A DNA stretch of 64,000 bases from Phenylobacterium sp. Its GTDB lineage: Bacteria; Pseudomonadota; Alphaproteobacteria; Caulobacterales; Caulobacteraceae. Every line of letters begins with the position of its first letter. Position 1 is the first letter of the stretch. The notes beneath the pieces are model-generated. The model was not told the DNA's origin. It did no database searches and saw only the letters and a list, made by a program, of their open reading frames with translations. A program made the translations under genes and the position numbers. The stretch lies in assembly GCF_016793225.1 (NCBI RefSeq), contig NZ_JAEUMN010000022.1:1-64000 (forward strand), in the 5' to 3' direction. Shown piece by piece: positions 26,686 to 34,990 of the stretch.

Positions 26686-28095
26686 TTACGCGAGGAGCGA
26701 AAGCGCATCGTCGATGCGCCCTAGGCTCTCCTCGCGGCCGAGCGCGGTCATGGCCCCGGCAAGGTCCGGAGCCGGCGCGCCGCCGGACAGGACAGAGCGG
26801 AGCTGCGGGCCGAACTTGCCGAGCCCGATCCCCTGCGATTCCGCGAAGTTGCGCAGGCATCCTTCGAGCGTGGGGACGTCCCAGGCCGGCGATGCGGCGA
26901 GCGCGGCCCGCAATGCCTGAAAGCGCGCCGCCATCTCGGGCTCGGCGAGCTGGCTCCGGGTCTTCTCCGGCAGTTCGAGAGGCCGCGCCTTGAGGGCGAA
27001 CACGACCGCGTCGGCGAGGTCGAGGGTGGTCTTGGCGCCGTCCCGCACGAACGGAATGGTCTGGGCGATCAGCGTGTCGTCCCCGGCCCGCAGTCGCACG
27101 TCCCGGCTCTCCAGGACCTTGCGCACGAGGCCGGCCAGGCGAACCGGGTCGGCCTGACGGATGTAGTGGTTGTTGAGGTGGTTCAGCTTGTCCCAGTCCA
27201 GGCGGGCGGGCGCGCTGACGACGTCCTTGATGTCGAACCACGCGGCGGCCTCGGCGTCCGAGAAGATCTCGTCGTCGCCATGCCCCCAGCCCAGCTTGGC
27301 CAGGTAGTTCCGCATGGCTTCCGGCAGGTAGCCCATGTCGTCGAACTCGCTCACGGCCTGCGAGCCGTGGCGCTTGGAGAGCTTCTTGCCGTCCGGGCCG
27401 TTGATCATCGGCAGGTGCGCCCAGGCCGGAACCTCCCAGCCGAGGCCCTGGTAGATCAGCGTCTGTCGCGCGGCGTTGTTGAGATGGTCGTCGCCCCGGA
27501 TCACGTGCGTGATCCCCATGTCGTGGTCGTCCACCACGACGGCGAGGTTGTAGGTCGGCGTGCCGTCGGTGCGCAGGAGGATGAGGTCGTCCAGCGTGCG
27601 GTTCTCGAACCGGATCAGGCCCTTCACCTGATCGTCCACCACGGTCTCGCCGTCCTGCGGCGCCTTCAGGCGCACGACGAACGGGCGGTCGGGGGCGTCG
27701 TTGGGCGACAGGTCCCGCCAGGGGGAGCGGATCACGCGCCCTTCGGCCCGCGCCACCTCGCGCTCGGCCTCCAGCTCCTCGGGCGTCATGTAGTCGCGAT
27801 AGGCGGCGCCGCGGGAGAGCATCTCGTCCACGACCGCCCGATGCCGGTCGGCGCGCGCGAACTGGAACACCGGGGTCTCGTCCGGCTCCAGCCCGAGCCA
27901 CGTCAGGCCGTCGAAGATCACCTGGACGGCGGCGTCGGTGGAACGCTCGCGGTCCGTGTCCTCGATGCGCAGCAGGAACTTCCCGCCCGTGTGACGGGCA
28001 TACAGCCAGTTGAAAAGCGCCACCCTGGCCGTGCCAATGTGCATCATGCCGGTAGGCGAAGGGGCGATCCTGGTGCGGACGGGACGGTCTGACAT
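26686..28095 (-). CDS. gltX: Glutamyl-tRNA synthetase
   Basis: A 469-residue class I synthetase. The HIGH-type motif is RIAPSPTGMMHIGTARVALFNW at the N-terminus, the Lys loop is KKLSKRHGSQAVSEF, and FLLRIEDTDRERS is a GluRS hallmark. I set the start at ATG 28095, where the conserved core begins after a few residues; longer reading is possible to 28203 but adds residues not found in the family. There is no strong ribosome site. The other alphaproteobacterial copy, if any, lies outside the window. Confidence 0.96.
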   Translation of the reverse strand: MSDRPVRTRIAPSPTGMMHIGTARVALFNWLYARHTGGKFLLRIEDTDRERSTDAAVQVIFDGLTWLGLEPDETPVFQFARADRHRAVVDEMLSRGAAYRDYMTPEELEAEREVARAEGRVIRSPWRDLSPNDAPDRPFVVRLKAPQDGETVVDDQVKGLIRFENRTLDDLILLRTDGTPTYNLAVVVDDHDMGITHVIRGDDHLNNAARQTLIYQGLGWEVPAWAHLPMINGPDGKKLSKRHGSQAVSEFDDMGYLPEAMRNYLAKLGWGHGDDEIFSDAEAAAWFDIKDVVSAPARLDWDKLNHLNNHYIRQADPVRLAGLVRKVLESRDVRLRAGDDTLIAQTIPFVRDGAKTTLDLADAVVFALKARPLELPEKTRSQLAEPEMAARFQALRAALAASPAWDVPTLEGCLRNFAESQGIGLGKFGPQLRSVLSGGAPAPDLAGAMTALGREESLGRIDDALSLLA

Positions 28096-30283
28096 CGAAC
28101 TCGAGGGGATAGGGGAGGGGCTGGCCTCGACGGCGGCGGCGCCTCTTAACACGCGCGTTCCGCGGCTTCCTAGCCTGGGACGCATCCGGGCCTGGGTCGC
28201 CACGCAGGTGGAGCAGCAGGCCGATCGGTGGACTCTGTGGGCGCCGGTGGCCTTCGGACTCGGCTGCAGCCTCTATTTCGCACTGATGCGCGAGCCGCAG
28301 GCGTGGGTCGCCTGGCTCCTGTTGCTCGTGTCGGCGCTGCTGCTGGGCGCGACGCGCTGGAGCTACTGGCGCGCCGCGACCATGGCGCTGGTCCTGAGCG
28401 CCGGCGTGGCGGGGGGCTTCGCCGTGGCCAAGCTGCGGGCGGAGGCCGTCAAGGCCCCTGTCGCCCAAGCTGGCGCTCGGCCCCAATGGGTGGACGCCTG
28501 GGTTGTCGATGTGGCCGCGCCGGGCGAGGGCGGACAGCGTCTCCTGCTGGCGCCGACGCGCGTCGGCGGCTGGGACGCCGAGGCGACGCCGATCCGCGTC
28601 CGGGTGACGCCGAAGCCCGGCGCGGCGTTGCCGGCGCCCGGGGAGTCGGTGCGGCTGCTGGCGATCCTCAATCCGCCTCCGCCGCCGGCAAGCCCGGGCG
28701 CCTACGACTTCGCCCGCGACGCCTACTTCGAGAGCGTCGGCGCGGTCGGCCTCGCGCTGCGCGCCCCCGAGGCCACGACGCCTCCGGCCGAGCCGCCCTG
28801 GCGGCTTGCCCTGGCGATGCGGGTCAACGCCGTGCGCTGGGATCTCACCCGCCGGATCGTGGAGGCGCTCGGGCCCGAGACCGGGGGGCTCGCCGCGGCG
28901 ATGACGACGGGCCACGAGGCCTTCATTCCGAAGGAGCAGGTGGAGAACCTGCGGGCCGCCGGGCTTGCGCACATCGTCTCGATCAGCGGCCTGCACATGG
29001 CCATCGTCGGCGGCTTCGCCTTCGGGCTCGCGCGGCTGCTGATCGCCGCTTGGCCGTGGCTGGCGCTGCGCGTGCACGGCAAGAAGGCGGCCGCGCTGTT
29101 CGGCCTCGCGGCCGTCGCCGGATACCTGGTGCTCTCCGGAGCGCCGCCGCCCGCCGAACGGGCCGCCATCACCGCCGCGGTGGCGTTCGCGGCGATCCTG
29201 GCCGACCGTCAGGCGATCAGCCTCCACGCCCTGGCGCTGGCCGCCCTGGGCGTCCTGCTGCTCCAGCCGGAAGCGGTGACCGAGCCCGGCTTCCAGATGT
29301 CGTTCGCGGCCACCGCGGCCCTGGTGGCCCTGGCCGAGATCTGGCCGCGGCCGGTGAAGGAGATCCAGGCGCCCTGGGCGATCCGGGCGTTTCAGGCCGC
29401 GGTCACCTGGACCGCCGCGAGCATCGCCGTGAGCTTCGTCGCGGGACTGGCCACGGGCCCGTTCGCGATCCAGCACTTCAATCGGGTCTCGACATGGGGC
29501 CTCTTCGCCAATCTCGCCGTGGCGCCGATCTCCTCGTTCCTGATGATGCCCGGCCTGGCGCTGGGGGCGGCCCTGACGCCCCTGGGACTGGGTCAGGCGC
29601 CCCTGGAACTGGCCGGCTGGTCCATCGGGCTGATGAACCAGGTGGCCGCCTGGGCGGCCCGCGCCCCGGCGGCGGAGATCCTCGTCCCGAGCGCGCCGGC
29701 CTGGGTGCTGCCGGCCAGCTTCCTGGGCCTGCTGTTCACATGCCTGTGGCGGGGTTCGCTGCGATGGATCGGCGTTCCGCTGGCCATGGCGGTGCTCTGG
29801 GCCCCCCGACCCGCGGCGCCCGACGTCTGGGTCGCCGCGGACGGCGCCGCCGTCGCCGTGCGGGACGGGCGCCAGGCCGTCCTGCTCCGGCCCGACGCGA
29901 AGCTGTTCGGCGCCGAGTTCTGGGCGCGCCGGCGTGGACTGGCCGCCGTGATCAGCGAGGACGAGCGCGACCGCCGCTTCGCGTGCGATCGCTGGAGCTG
30001 CGCGCCCGCGGCGGGGGCGCCGATACGCCTGGCCGCCGCCTGGAACCTGCGCCGCCCGCTGAAGGCCGGCCGACTGGAGGCGCTCTGCGCCGCCGCCGAC
30101 ATCGTCGTCCTGCGCAACGATTTCCGGCCTCAGGACTGCGCCGCGCCGCTCGTGCTCACGGGCAGGGACTTCGCGAAGGGCGGGTCGGCCGAGATCTACC
30201 GGGAGCGGAACGGCTGGCGCGTGGCGTGGGCCCAGGACCTGCGCGGCCGGCGGCCCTGGACCTGGGGGTTCGACCCGCGATGA
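28046..30283 (+). CDS. comEC: ComEC/Rec2-type DNA uptake channel protein
   Basis: A polytopic membrane protein of about 690-745 residues that should form the inner-membrane channel for DNA uptake. The N-terminal DUF4131 part has two or three membrane segments then an OB-fold-like stretch (WVDAWVVDVAAPGEGGQRLLL). The Competence domain follows with ALGPETGGLAAAMTTGHEAF, HIVSISGLHMAIVGGF, LSGAPPPAERAAITAAVAF and PGFQMSFAATAALVAL. The C-terminal 160 residues keep some strand pattern but lack the metallo-beta-lactamase HxHxDH motif, as in many alphaproteobacteria. The start is uncertain: ATG 28046 and GTG 28073 overlap the start of gltX, and GTG 28208 is the next. It overlaps the ASCH gene at its 3' end. 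Confidence 0.85.
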   Translation: MPVGEGAILVRTGRSDIELEGIGEGLASTAAAPLNTRVPRLPSLGRIRAWVATQVEQQADRWTLWAPVAFGLGCSLYFALMREPQAWVAWLLLLVSALLLGATRWSYWRAATMALVLSAGVAGGFAVAKLRAEAVKAPVAQAGARPQWVDAWVVDVAAPGEGGQRLLLAPTRVGGWDAEATPIRVRVTPKPGAALPAPGESVRLLAILNPPPPPASPGAYDFARDAYFESVGAVGLALRAPEATTPPAEPPWRLALAMRVNAVRWDLTRRIVEALGPETGGLAAAMTTGHEAFIPKEQVENLRAAGLAHIVSISGLHMAIVGGFAFGLARLLIAAWPWLALRVHGKKAAALFGLAAVAGYLVLSGAPPPAERAAITAAVAFAAILADRQAISLHALALAALGVLLLQPEAVTEPGFQMSFAATAALVALAEIWPRPVKEIQAPWAIRAFQAAVTWTAASIAVSFVAGLATGPFAIQHFNRVSTWGLFANLAVAPISSFLMMPGLALGAALTPLGLGQAPLELAGWSIGLMNQVAAWAARAPAAEILVPSAPAWVLPASFLGLLFTCLWRGSLRWIGVPLAMAVLWAPRPAAPDVWVAADGAAVAVRDGRQAVLLRPDAKLFGAEFWARRRGLAAVISEDERDRRFACDRWSCAPAAGAPIRLAAAWNLRRPLKAGRLEALCAAADIVVLRNDFRPQDCAAPLVLTGRDFAKGGSAEIYRERNGWRVAWAQDLRGRRPWTWGFDPR

Positions 30284-30576
30284 TGTTCGCCAGGCCGCTT
30301 CGCGCCCGGATCCGGGCGGGGGAGATCACCTCCAGCGTCCGGCTGTGGCTCACGCCCCGCGTGAAGGTCGGCGGACGCTACCCGCTCCTGGACGGCTTCG
30401 TCGAGGTGACGCGGCTGCAGGAGGTTGACCTCGCCGACATCACCGACGCGATCGCGCGGGCCGGCGGCTTCGCGGACGTCGAGGACCTCATGAAAACCGC
30501 CCGCCACGGGCTTGGCGAGCGGGTCTTCATCGTCGATTTCGTGTTCGTGCCCGCCCGAGCGGGCAGGATAGCCTAG
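30280..30576 (+). CDS. ASCH-domain protein
   Basis: A 98-residue protein of the ASCH fold (related to PUA domains, usually thought to bind RNA). The pattern [34 protein letters not shown], followed by [17 protein letters not shown], is the family pattern: GKIT-like loop, an RVKVG strand, then an Asp-Ile-Thr helix. It starts ATGATG at 30280, overlapping the comEC stop (ATGA), and ends inside the last codons of lexA on the other strand. Biological role is unknown. Confidence 0.75.
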   Translation: MMFARPLRARIRAGEITSSVRLWLTPRVKVGGRYPLLDGFVEVTRLQEVDLADITDAIARAGGFADVEDLMKTARHGLGERVFIVDFVFVPARAGRIA

Positions 30577-31262
30577 TGGTAGCGGCGGATCAGGCCGACC
30601 AGCTTGCCCTGCACCGACACCCGATCGGGGCCGAAGATGCGGGTCTCGTAGGCCGGGTTCGCCGCCTCGAGGGCCACCGAGGCGCCCTTCTTGCGCAGGC
30701 GCTTCAGGGTTGCTTCCTCGCCGTCGACCAGGGCCACGACGATGTCGCCCGAGACCGCCGTGTCGGTTCGGCGGATGACCACGAAGTCGCCGTCGAGGAT
30801 GCCGGCGTTGATCATCGAGTCCCCGGCGATCTCGAGCACGAAGTGCTCGCCGGCCCCGAGGATGGTCTCGGGCACGGGAATGCGGTCCTTCTCCTGCTGG
30901 ATCGCCTCGATCGGCGTGCCGGCCGCGATGCGGCCCAGGATGGGAAGTTCGCGGGTGTCGTTGGCGACGGCGGGCATGGCGCTGCCGGCGTCCACCAACT
31001 GCGGCTTGAAGGGCGCGCGTCCCTTGGGCGGCGCCGCCGCGGTGGCCTGCTGCGGGAGCTTGACCACCTCCAGGGCCCGGGCCCGGTGCGGCAGCCGCCG
31101 AAGGAAGCCGCGCTCCTCCAGCGCGGTAATCAGGCGATGGATGCCCGACTTCGACGCGAGATCGAGCGCCTCTTTCATCTCGTCAAAGGACGGGGAAACA
31201 CCCGTTTCCTTGATGCGCTCATGGATGAACATGAGCAATTCGTGCTGCTTGCGGGTGAGCAT
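30573..31262 (-). CDS. lexA: LexA repressor
   Basis: A 229-residue SOS repressor. The N-terminal winged helix begins [20 protein letters not shown], with [20 protein letters not shown] as the recognition region. The linker is long and Ala/Pro-rich. Self-cleavage occurs between Ala114 and Gly115 (GRIAAGTP). The catalytic Ser149 is in [13 protein letters not shown], and Lys187 is in GEEATLKRL. It has its own SOS box upstream at 31302-31316, so it is autoregulated. It should also repress the SidA-like/dnaE promoter at 6.1 kb. The 3' end overlaps the ASCH gene by four bases. Confidence 0.97.
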   Translation of the reverse strand: MLTRKQHELLMFIHERIKETGVSPSFDEMKEALDLASKSGIHRLITALEERGFLRRLPHRARALEVVKLPQQATAAAPPKGRAPFKPQLVDAGSAMPAVANDTRELPILGRIAAGTPIEAIQQEKDRIPVPETILGAGEHFVLEIAGDSMINAGILDGDFVVIRRTDTAVSGDIVVALVDGEEATLKRLRKKGASVALEAANPAYETRIFGPDRVSVQGKLVGLIRRYH

Positions 31263-31301
31263 CTCGGGCCCTCGTAGAACAAACCGCCAACTTCTGAGGA
31301 T

Positions 31302-31316
31302 GTTCTCTAGGTGTTC
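31302..31316 (-). promoter_or_regulatory. LexA (SOS) box in the lexA promoter
   Basis: GTTC at 31302-31305, seven bases, GTTC at 31313-31316: an exact alphaproteobacterial SOS box, 40 bases before lexA. A perfect -35 (TTGACA, minus strand, 31330-31325) lies just upstream of it. The -10, CCTAGAGA, overlaps the box. A weaker half-matching site (GAAC-N7-CAAC) is at 31277-31291. Confidence 0.87.
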
Positions 31317-31324
31317 CGCGTTAA

Positions 31325-31330
31325 TGTCAA
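31325..31330 (-). promoter_or_regulatory. -35 element of the lexA promoter
   Basis: TTGACA on the minus strand, followed after 13 bases by CCTAGAGA, close to the housekeeping -10 of Caulobacter (GCTANAWC). The LexA box covers the spacer and -10. Confidence 0.65.
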
Positions 31331-31383
31331 GTTACGCGGCGAGGCTCTGAAACTCTTCGGGAATTTGCGGCGTCAGGCGGGAA

Positions 31384-32163
31384 TCAGCCGCCCAGCAACG
31401 CGCGAGTCGCCGCGGTGACGTCGGCCTGCCGCATCAGGCTCTCGCCCACCAGCATGGCCTTGGCGCCGGACCGCTCCAGGCGGGCGGCGTCGTCGGCGCC
31501 GAAGATCCCGCTCTCGGTGACCAGCAGAGCATCGGCGGGCGCAGCGGCGGCGAGGCGCTCGGTCACGGCGAGGTCGGTGACGAAGGTGCGTAGGTCGCGG
31601 TTGTTGACGCCGACGAGGTCGGCGCCCAGGGCGCCGGCGCGGGCCATCTCGGCCTCGTCGTGCACCTCGACCAGGGCGTCCATCCCGAGCCGCCGCGCCT
31701 CGGCCATCAGGTCGGCCGCGAGCGCGTCGTCCACCATGGCCAGGATGACGAGGATGGCGTCCGCGCCCAGCGCCCGGCTCTCGGCGACCTGCCACGGATC
31801 GACGAGGAACTCCTTGCGCAGGCAGGGCAGGGCCGTCGCCTCGCGGGCGACGGCGAGGTAGGCGTCCGCGCCCTGGAAGCTGGGGCCGTCGGTGAGGACG
31901 GACAGGCAGGCCGCGCCGCCGGCCTCGTAGGCGCGGGCGAGAGCCGGCGGGTCGAAGTCGGCGCGGATCAAGCCCTTGGAGGGCGAGGCCTTCTTGATCT
32001 CGGCGATCAGGGCGAGGCGTCCGGGCGCATGGCCGCGCTCGAGGGCGGCCCGGAAGCCGCGCGGGGGACCGGGCGCGCGGCCGGGGTCGGCGGGACCGGC
32101 GGCCTTCCGCGCGGCGACCTCCTCGCGCTTGTAGGCCGAGATCTTCTGCAGGATGTCGCCCAT
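31384..32163 (-). CDS. trpC: Indole-3-glycerol phosphate synthase
   Basis: A 259-residue TIM-barrel enzyme of tryptophan synthesis. It begins [20 protein letters not shown]. Family motifs include [20 protein letters not shown] (catalytic Lys and Lys/Glu), [55 protein letters not shown] and [12 protein letters not shown]. The ATG at 32163 overlaps the trpD stop. In many alphaproteobacteria moaC and moeA lie between trpC and lexA; here they are absent and 121 bases separate the two genes. Confidence 0.96.
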   Translation of the reverse strand: MGDILQKISAYKREEVAARKAAGPADPGRAPGPPRGFRAALERGHAPGRLALIAEIKKASPSKGLIRADFDPPALARAYEAGGAACLSVLTDGPSFQGADAYLAVAREATALPCLRKEFLVDPWQVAESRALGADAILVILAMVDDALAADLMAEARRLGMDALVEVHDEAEMARAGALGADLVGVNNRDLRTFVTDLAVTERLAAAAPADALLVTESGIFGADDAARLERSGAKAMLVGESLMRQADVTAATRALLGG

Positions 32164-33188
32164 CAGCCGTCCAGCGAGCGCGGGGCGATGGCGACGAGCC
32201 TGTCCAGCGCGGTCTGGGCCCGGCCATCGTCGATGACCCGCCCCGCGAGCTCGACGCCCTCGCGCAGGGTTTCCACCTTCTCGCCCACGAGGAAGGCCGC
32301 TGCGGCGTTGAGCAGGACGATGTCGCGGTAGGGGCCCGGCTCGCCCTTGAGCAGCCGGCGCAGCGCCTCGGCGTTCTCGGCCGGCGTGCCGCCCGTCAGG
32401 TCGGCCAGAGCCGCGCGCTTCAGTCCCACGGCCTCCGGGGTGACGGTGAAGAGCCGCACCTGGCCCTCGCGGAACTCGGCCACGCTCGTCTCGCCGGTCG
32501 TGGTCATCTCGTCCATGCCGCCGCCGTGGACGACCCAAGCCCGTTCCGACCCCAGGGCGCCCAGCACCTGCGCCAGCGGCGCGACCCAGCGCTCGGCGAA
32601 GACGCCCACGACCTGCCGCTTCGCGCCGGCGGGGTTGGTGAGCGGACCCAGCAGGTTGAAGATGGTGCGGAAGCCGAGCTGCGCGCGGAGCGGCGAGACG
32701 TGCCGCATCGCGCCGTGGTGCGCCGGAGCGTACAGGAAGCAGATGTTGGCCTCGTCCAGCGCCTTCTGCTGGCGCTCCAGGCCGGCGTCGATGGCCACGC
32801 CGAGTTCGGAGAGCACGTCGGCGCCGCCGGATTTCGAGGTCAGGGCCCGGTTGCCGTGCTTGGCGACCTTCAGCCCGCCCCCGGCCGCCACGAACGCCAC
32901 GGCGGTCGAGATGTTGAGGGTGTGCAGGCCGTCGCCGCCGGTCCCGCAGACGTCGATGACGGGGTAGGGCGGTTCGAGGTGGATGGCCGCCTTGCGCATG
33001 GCCCGCGCGCAGGCCGCGATCTCGCCCAGCGTCTCGCCCCGCATCCGCATGGCGGTCAGGGCCGCGCCGACCTGAGCCGGCGTCGGCTCGCCCCTCAGGC
33101 AGGCGGCGAAGAAGTCCTGCGCATCGTCCTCGGACAGGGTCGCGCCGTCGGCGAGGCGCATGAGCAGCGGCTTGAAGGCGTCGGACAT
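32163..33188 (-). CDS. trpD: Anthranilate phosphoribosyltransferase
   Basis: A 341-residue enzyme that joins anthranilate and PRPP. Motifs: [18 protein letters not shown] (PRPP site), [56 protein letters not shown], and [17 protein letters not shown]. The N-terminal helical domain is standard. It lies 10 bases after trpG and overlaps trpC, so trpG-trpD-trpC form one transcription unit. Confidence 0.97.
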   Translation of the reverse strand: MSDAFKPLLMRLADGATLSEDDAQDFFAACLRGEPTPAQVGAALTAMRMRGETLGEIAACARAMRKAAIHLEPPYPVIDVCGTGGDGLHTLNISTAVAFVAAGGGLKVAKHGNRALTSKSGGADVLSELGVAIDAGLERQQKALDEANICFLYAPAHHGAMRHVSPLRAQLGFRTIFNLLGPLTNPAGAKRQVVGVFAERWVAPLAQVLGALGSERAWVVHGGGMDEMTTTGETSVAEFREGQVRLFTVTPEAVGLKRAALADLTGGTPAENAEALRRLLKGEPGPYRDIVLLNAAAAFLVGEKVETLREGVELAGRVIDDGRAQTALDRLVAIAPRSLDG

Positions 33189-33198
33189 GGGCGGAAGC

Positions 33199-33789
33199 TC
33201 AGACCTGCGCGATCCGCCTGACGCCGGCCAGGTCGAGGAAGTTGCCGAGCAGCTCGTGCCCGCATTCGGTCGCGATCGACTCGGGGTGGAACTGGACGCC
33301 GTGAATCGGGCGCGTGCGGTGCTGCACGCCCATGATCTCGCCGTCCTCGGTCCAGGCGGTCTTTTCCAGGACCTGCGGCAGAACGTCCTCCTGCACCGAC
33401 AGCGAGTGGTAACGGGTGGCGGTGAAAGGGTTCTTCAACCCGGCGAACACACCCGTGCCGAGATGATGGATGAGGCTGGTCTTGCCATGCATGAGCGCGC
33501 GCGCCCGCACGACGGTCCCGCCGAAGGACTGGCCGATCGCCTGGTGGCCCAGGCACACGCCCAGGATCGGCAGGTTCTCCGGCGCCTGGGCGATCAGGTC
33601 GAGGCAGATGCCGGCCTCGTTCGGGGTGCACGGGCCGGGGCTCAACAGCACCGCTTCCGGCCGCAGGCCCAGCGCCTCGTCGACGGTGAGCGCGTCATTG
33701 CGGTGGACGAGCGTCTCCGCCCCCAGCTCGTTCAGGTAGTGAACGAGGTTGTAGGTGAAGCTGTCGTAGTTATCGACGACCAGGATCAT
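33199..33789 (-). CDS. trpG: Anthranilate synthase glutamine amidotransferase component
   Basis: A 196-residue class I glutaminase that feeds ammonia to TrpE. The N-terminus is [20 protein letters not shown]. The catalytic Cys is in [16 protein letters not shown], and the His-Glu pair in [26 protein letters not shown] forms the oxyanion loop region. I set the start at 33789, where the family begins. Upstream on the other strand is a small membrane protein and a hydrolase, which separate trpG from trpE. Confidence 0.96.
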   Translation of the reverse strand: MILVVDNYDSFTYNLVHYLNELGAETLVHRNDALTVDEALGLRPEAVLLSPGPCTPNEAGICLDLIAQAPENLPILGVCLGHQAIGQSFGGTVVRARALMHGKTSLIHHLGTGVFAGLKNPFTATRYHSLSVQEDVLPQVLEKTAWTEDGEIMGVQHRTRPIHGVQFHPESIATECGHELLGNFLDLAGVRRIAQV

Positions 33790-33840
33790 GCAGGCTCCAT
33801 AGGCTTTGCCGCGCCGACCGCCAAGCGGGATGCTCACGCC

Positions 33841-34044
33841 ATGGGACTTCGCGATTCGGCCCTGGACCCCGACGAGCTCTCCAACGCCCGCAGCCTGCTG
33901 CAGCCGGCGGTGCGTCGCGACAGGGCGTGGCCGGCGCTGCTGGCGGCGCTCGCGCTGGCCGTCACCTCGGTGCTGTTTGCGAGCGCGATGGTGCTGGCCC
34001 CGCCGGTCACGACCAACCACGCCGCGCAGGGCGCGCCGGACTGA
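33841..34044 (+). CDS. Small membrane protein of unknown function
   Basis: A 67-residue reading frame starting ATG at 33841, between divergent trpG and the hydrolase. The N-terminus is hydrophilic ([20 protein letters not shown]). One membrane helix follows at about residues 31-54 ([22 protein letters not shown]). The tail is short. Codon use is that of the region. There is no clear ribosome site, and the family is not recognised. It is likely but not certain to be a real gene. Confidence 0.5.
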   Translation: MGLRDSALDPDELSNARSLLQPAVRRDRAWPALLAALALAVTSVLFASAMVLAPPVTTNHAAQGAPD

Positions 34045-34108
34045 GCCGGTCGGCCTACCCACCCGCGGCAGAGATGGTAGGTGGAGGCGATTTGCGCCGG
34101 AGACCGCG

Positions 34109-34981
34109 ATGGAAGGCCCCACGTCCCACTTCTACTTCTCGCAGCGTCTGAAGCTGCACTACGTGGACTGGGGCAATCCCGACGCGCCCCCGATGCTGCT
34201 GGTTCATGGCGGGCGGGACCATTGCCGCAACTGGGACTGGGTCGCCGAGCGACTCCGTGACCGTTACCACGTGATCGCGCCGGACCTGCGCGGCCACGGC
34301 GACAGCGCCTGGGCCATCGGCGGCGGCTACGACATGGCCGCCTACATCTACGACGTGGCCCAGATCGTTCACCAGAAGGGCATGGCGCCGGCCACCATCA
34401 TCGCCCACTCGCTGGGCGCGGGGATCGCCCTGAACTACTGCGGCGCGTTCCCCGAGGCCGTCCGCAAGGTCGTCGCCATCGAGGGGCTGGGACCATCTCC
34501 CGCGGTGATGGCCGAACAGGGCAAGCGGCCGATCGAGGAACGCATCCGCGCGCAGGTGGCGGACCGCCGAGAGAACTCCGGCCGCGCGCCTCGGCGCTAC
34601 GCCAGCCTCGATGACGCCGTCGCGCGGATGGCCAGCGAGAATCCCCATCTGAACGAAGCGCAGGCGCGTCACCTGACGGTCTACGGCGCGCATCAGAACG
34701 AGGACGGGACCTACTCCTGGAAGTTCGACAACCACGCCCGCTGGGGCGGCGGCGTCGGCGGCCTGTCGCACGCCGACCAGCACCGCCTCTGGAGCCGGAT
34801 CACCGCGCCGGTGCTGCTGGTGCGCGGCGCCGAGTCCTGGGCTTCGGACCCCGTTGTGGACGGCAGGATCCGGCACTTCCGGAACGCGCGGCTCGTGAAC
34901 TTCGAGGGTGCGGGGCACTGGGTCCACCACGACCGGCTGGACGCCTTCATGGAGACGGTCGAAGCGTTCCTGGCGGAATAG
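34109..34981 (+). CDS. Alpha/beta-fold hydrolase
   Basis: A 290-residue cytoplasmic hydrolase with the full alpha/beta triad. [23 protein letters not shown] holds the oxyanion region, [12 protein letters not shown] follows, and the nucleophile Ser is in [16 protein letters not shown]. The Asp is near [14 protein letters not shown] and the His is in [14 protein letters not shown]. The nucleophile context is A-H-S-L-G instead of the common G-x-S-x-G. Substrate is unknown. The start ATG at 34109 has GGAG (gccggagaccgcg) upstream. It ends 9 bases from the end of trpE on the other strand. Confidence 0.85.
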   Translation: MEGPTSHFYFSQRLKLHYVDWGNPDAPPMLLVHGGRDHCRNWDWVAERLRDRYHVIAPDLRGHGDSAWAIGGGYDMAAYIYDVAQIVHQKGMAPATIIAHSLGAGIALNYCGAFPEAVRKVVAIEGLGPSPAVMAEQGKRPIEERIRAQVADRRENSGRAPRRYASLDDAVARMASENPHLNEAQARHLTVYGAHQNEDGTYSWKFDNHARWGGGVGGLSHADQHRLWSRITAPVLLVRGAESWASDPVVDGRIRHFRNARLVNFEGAGHWVHHDRLDAFMETVEAFLAE

Positions 34982-34990
34982 CCGCCGGCC

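Noticed and set aside
30568-30595. A stretch reading gatagcctagtggtagcgg looks like the D-arm of a tRNA.
   Set aside because: It lies in the last codons of lexA and of the ASCH gene. No acceptor, anticodon or T-arm follows, so the match is by chance.
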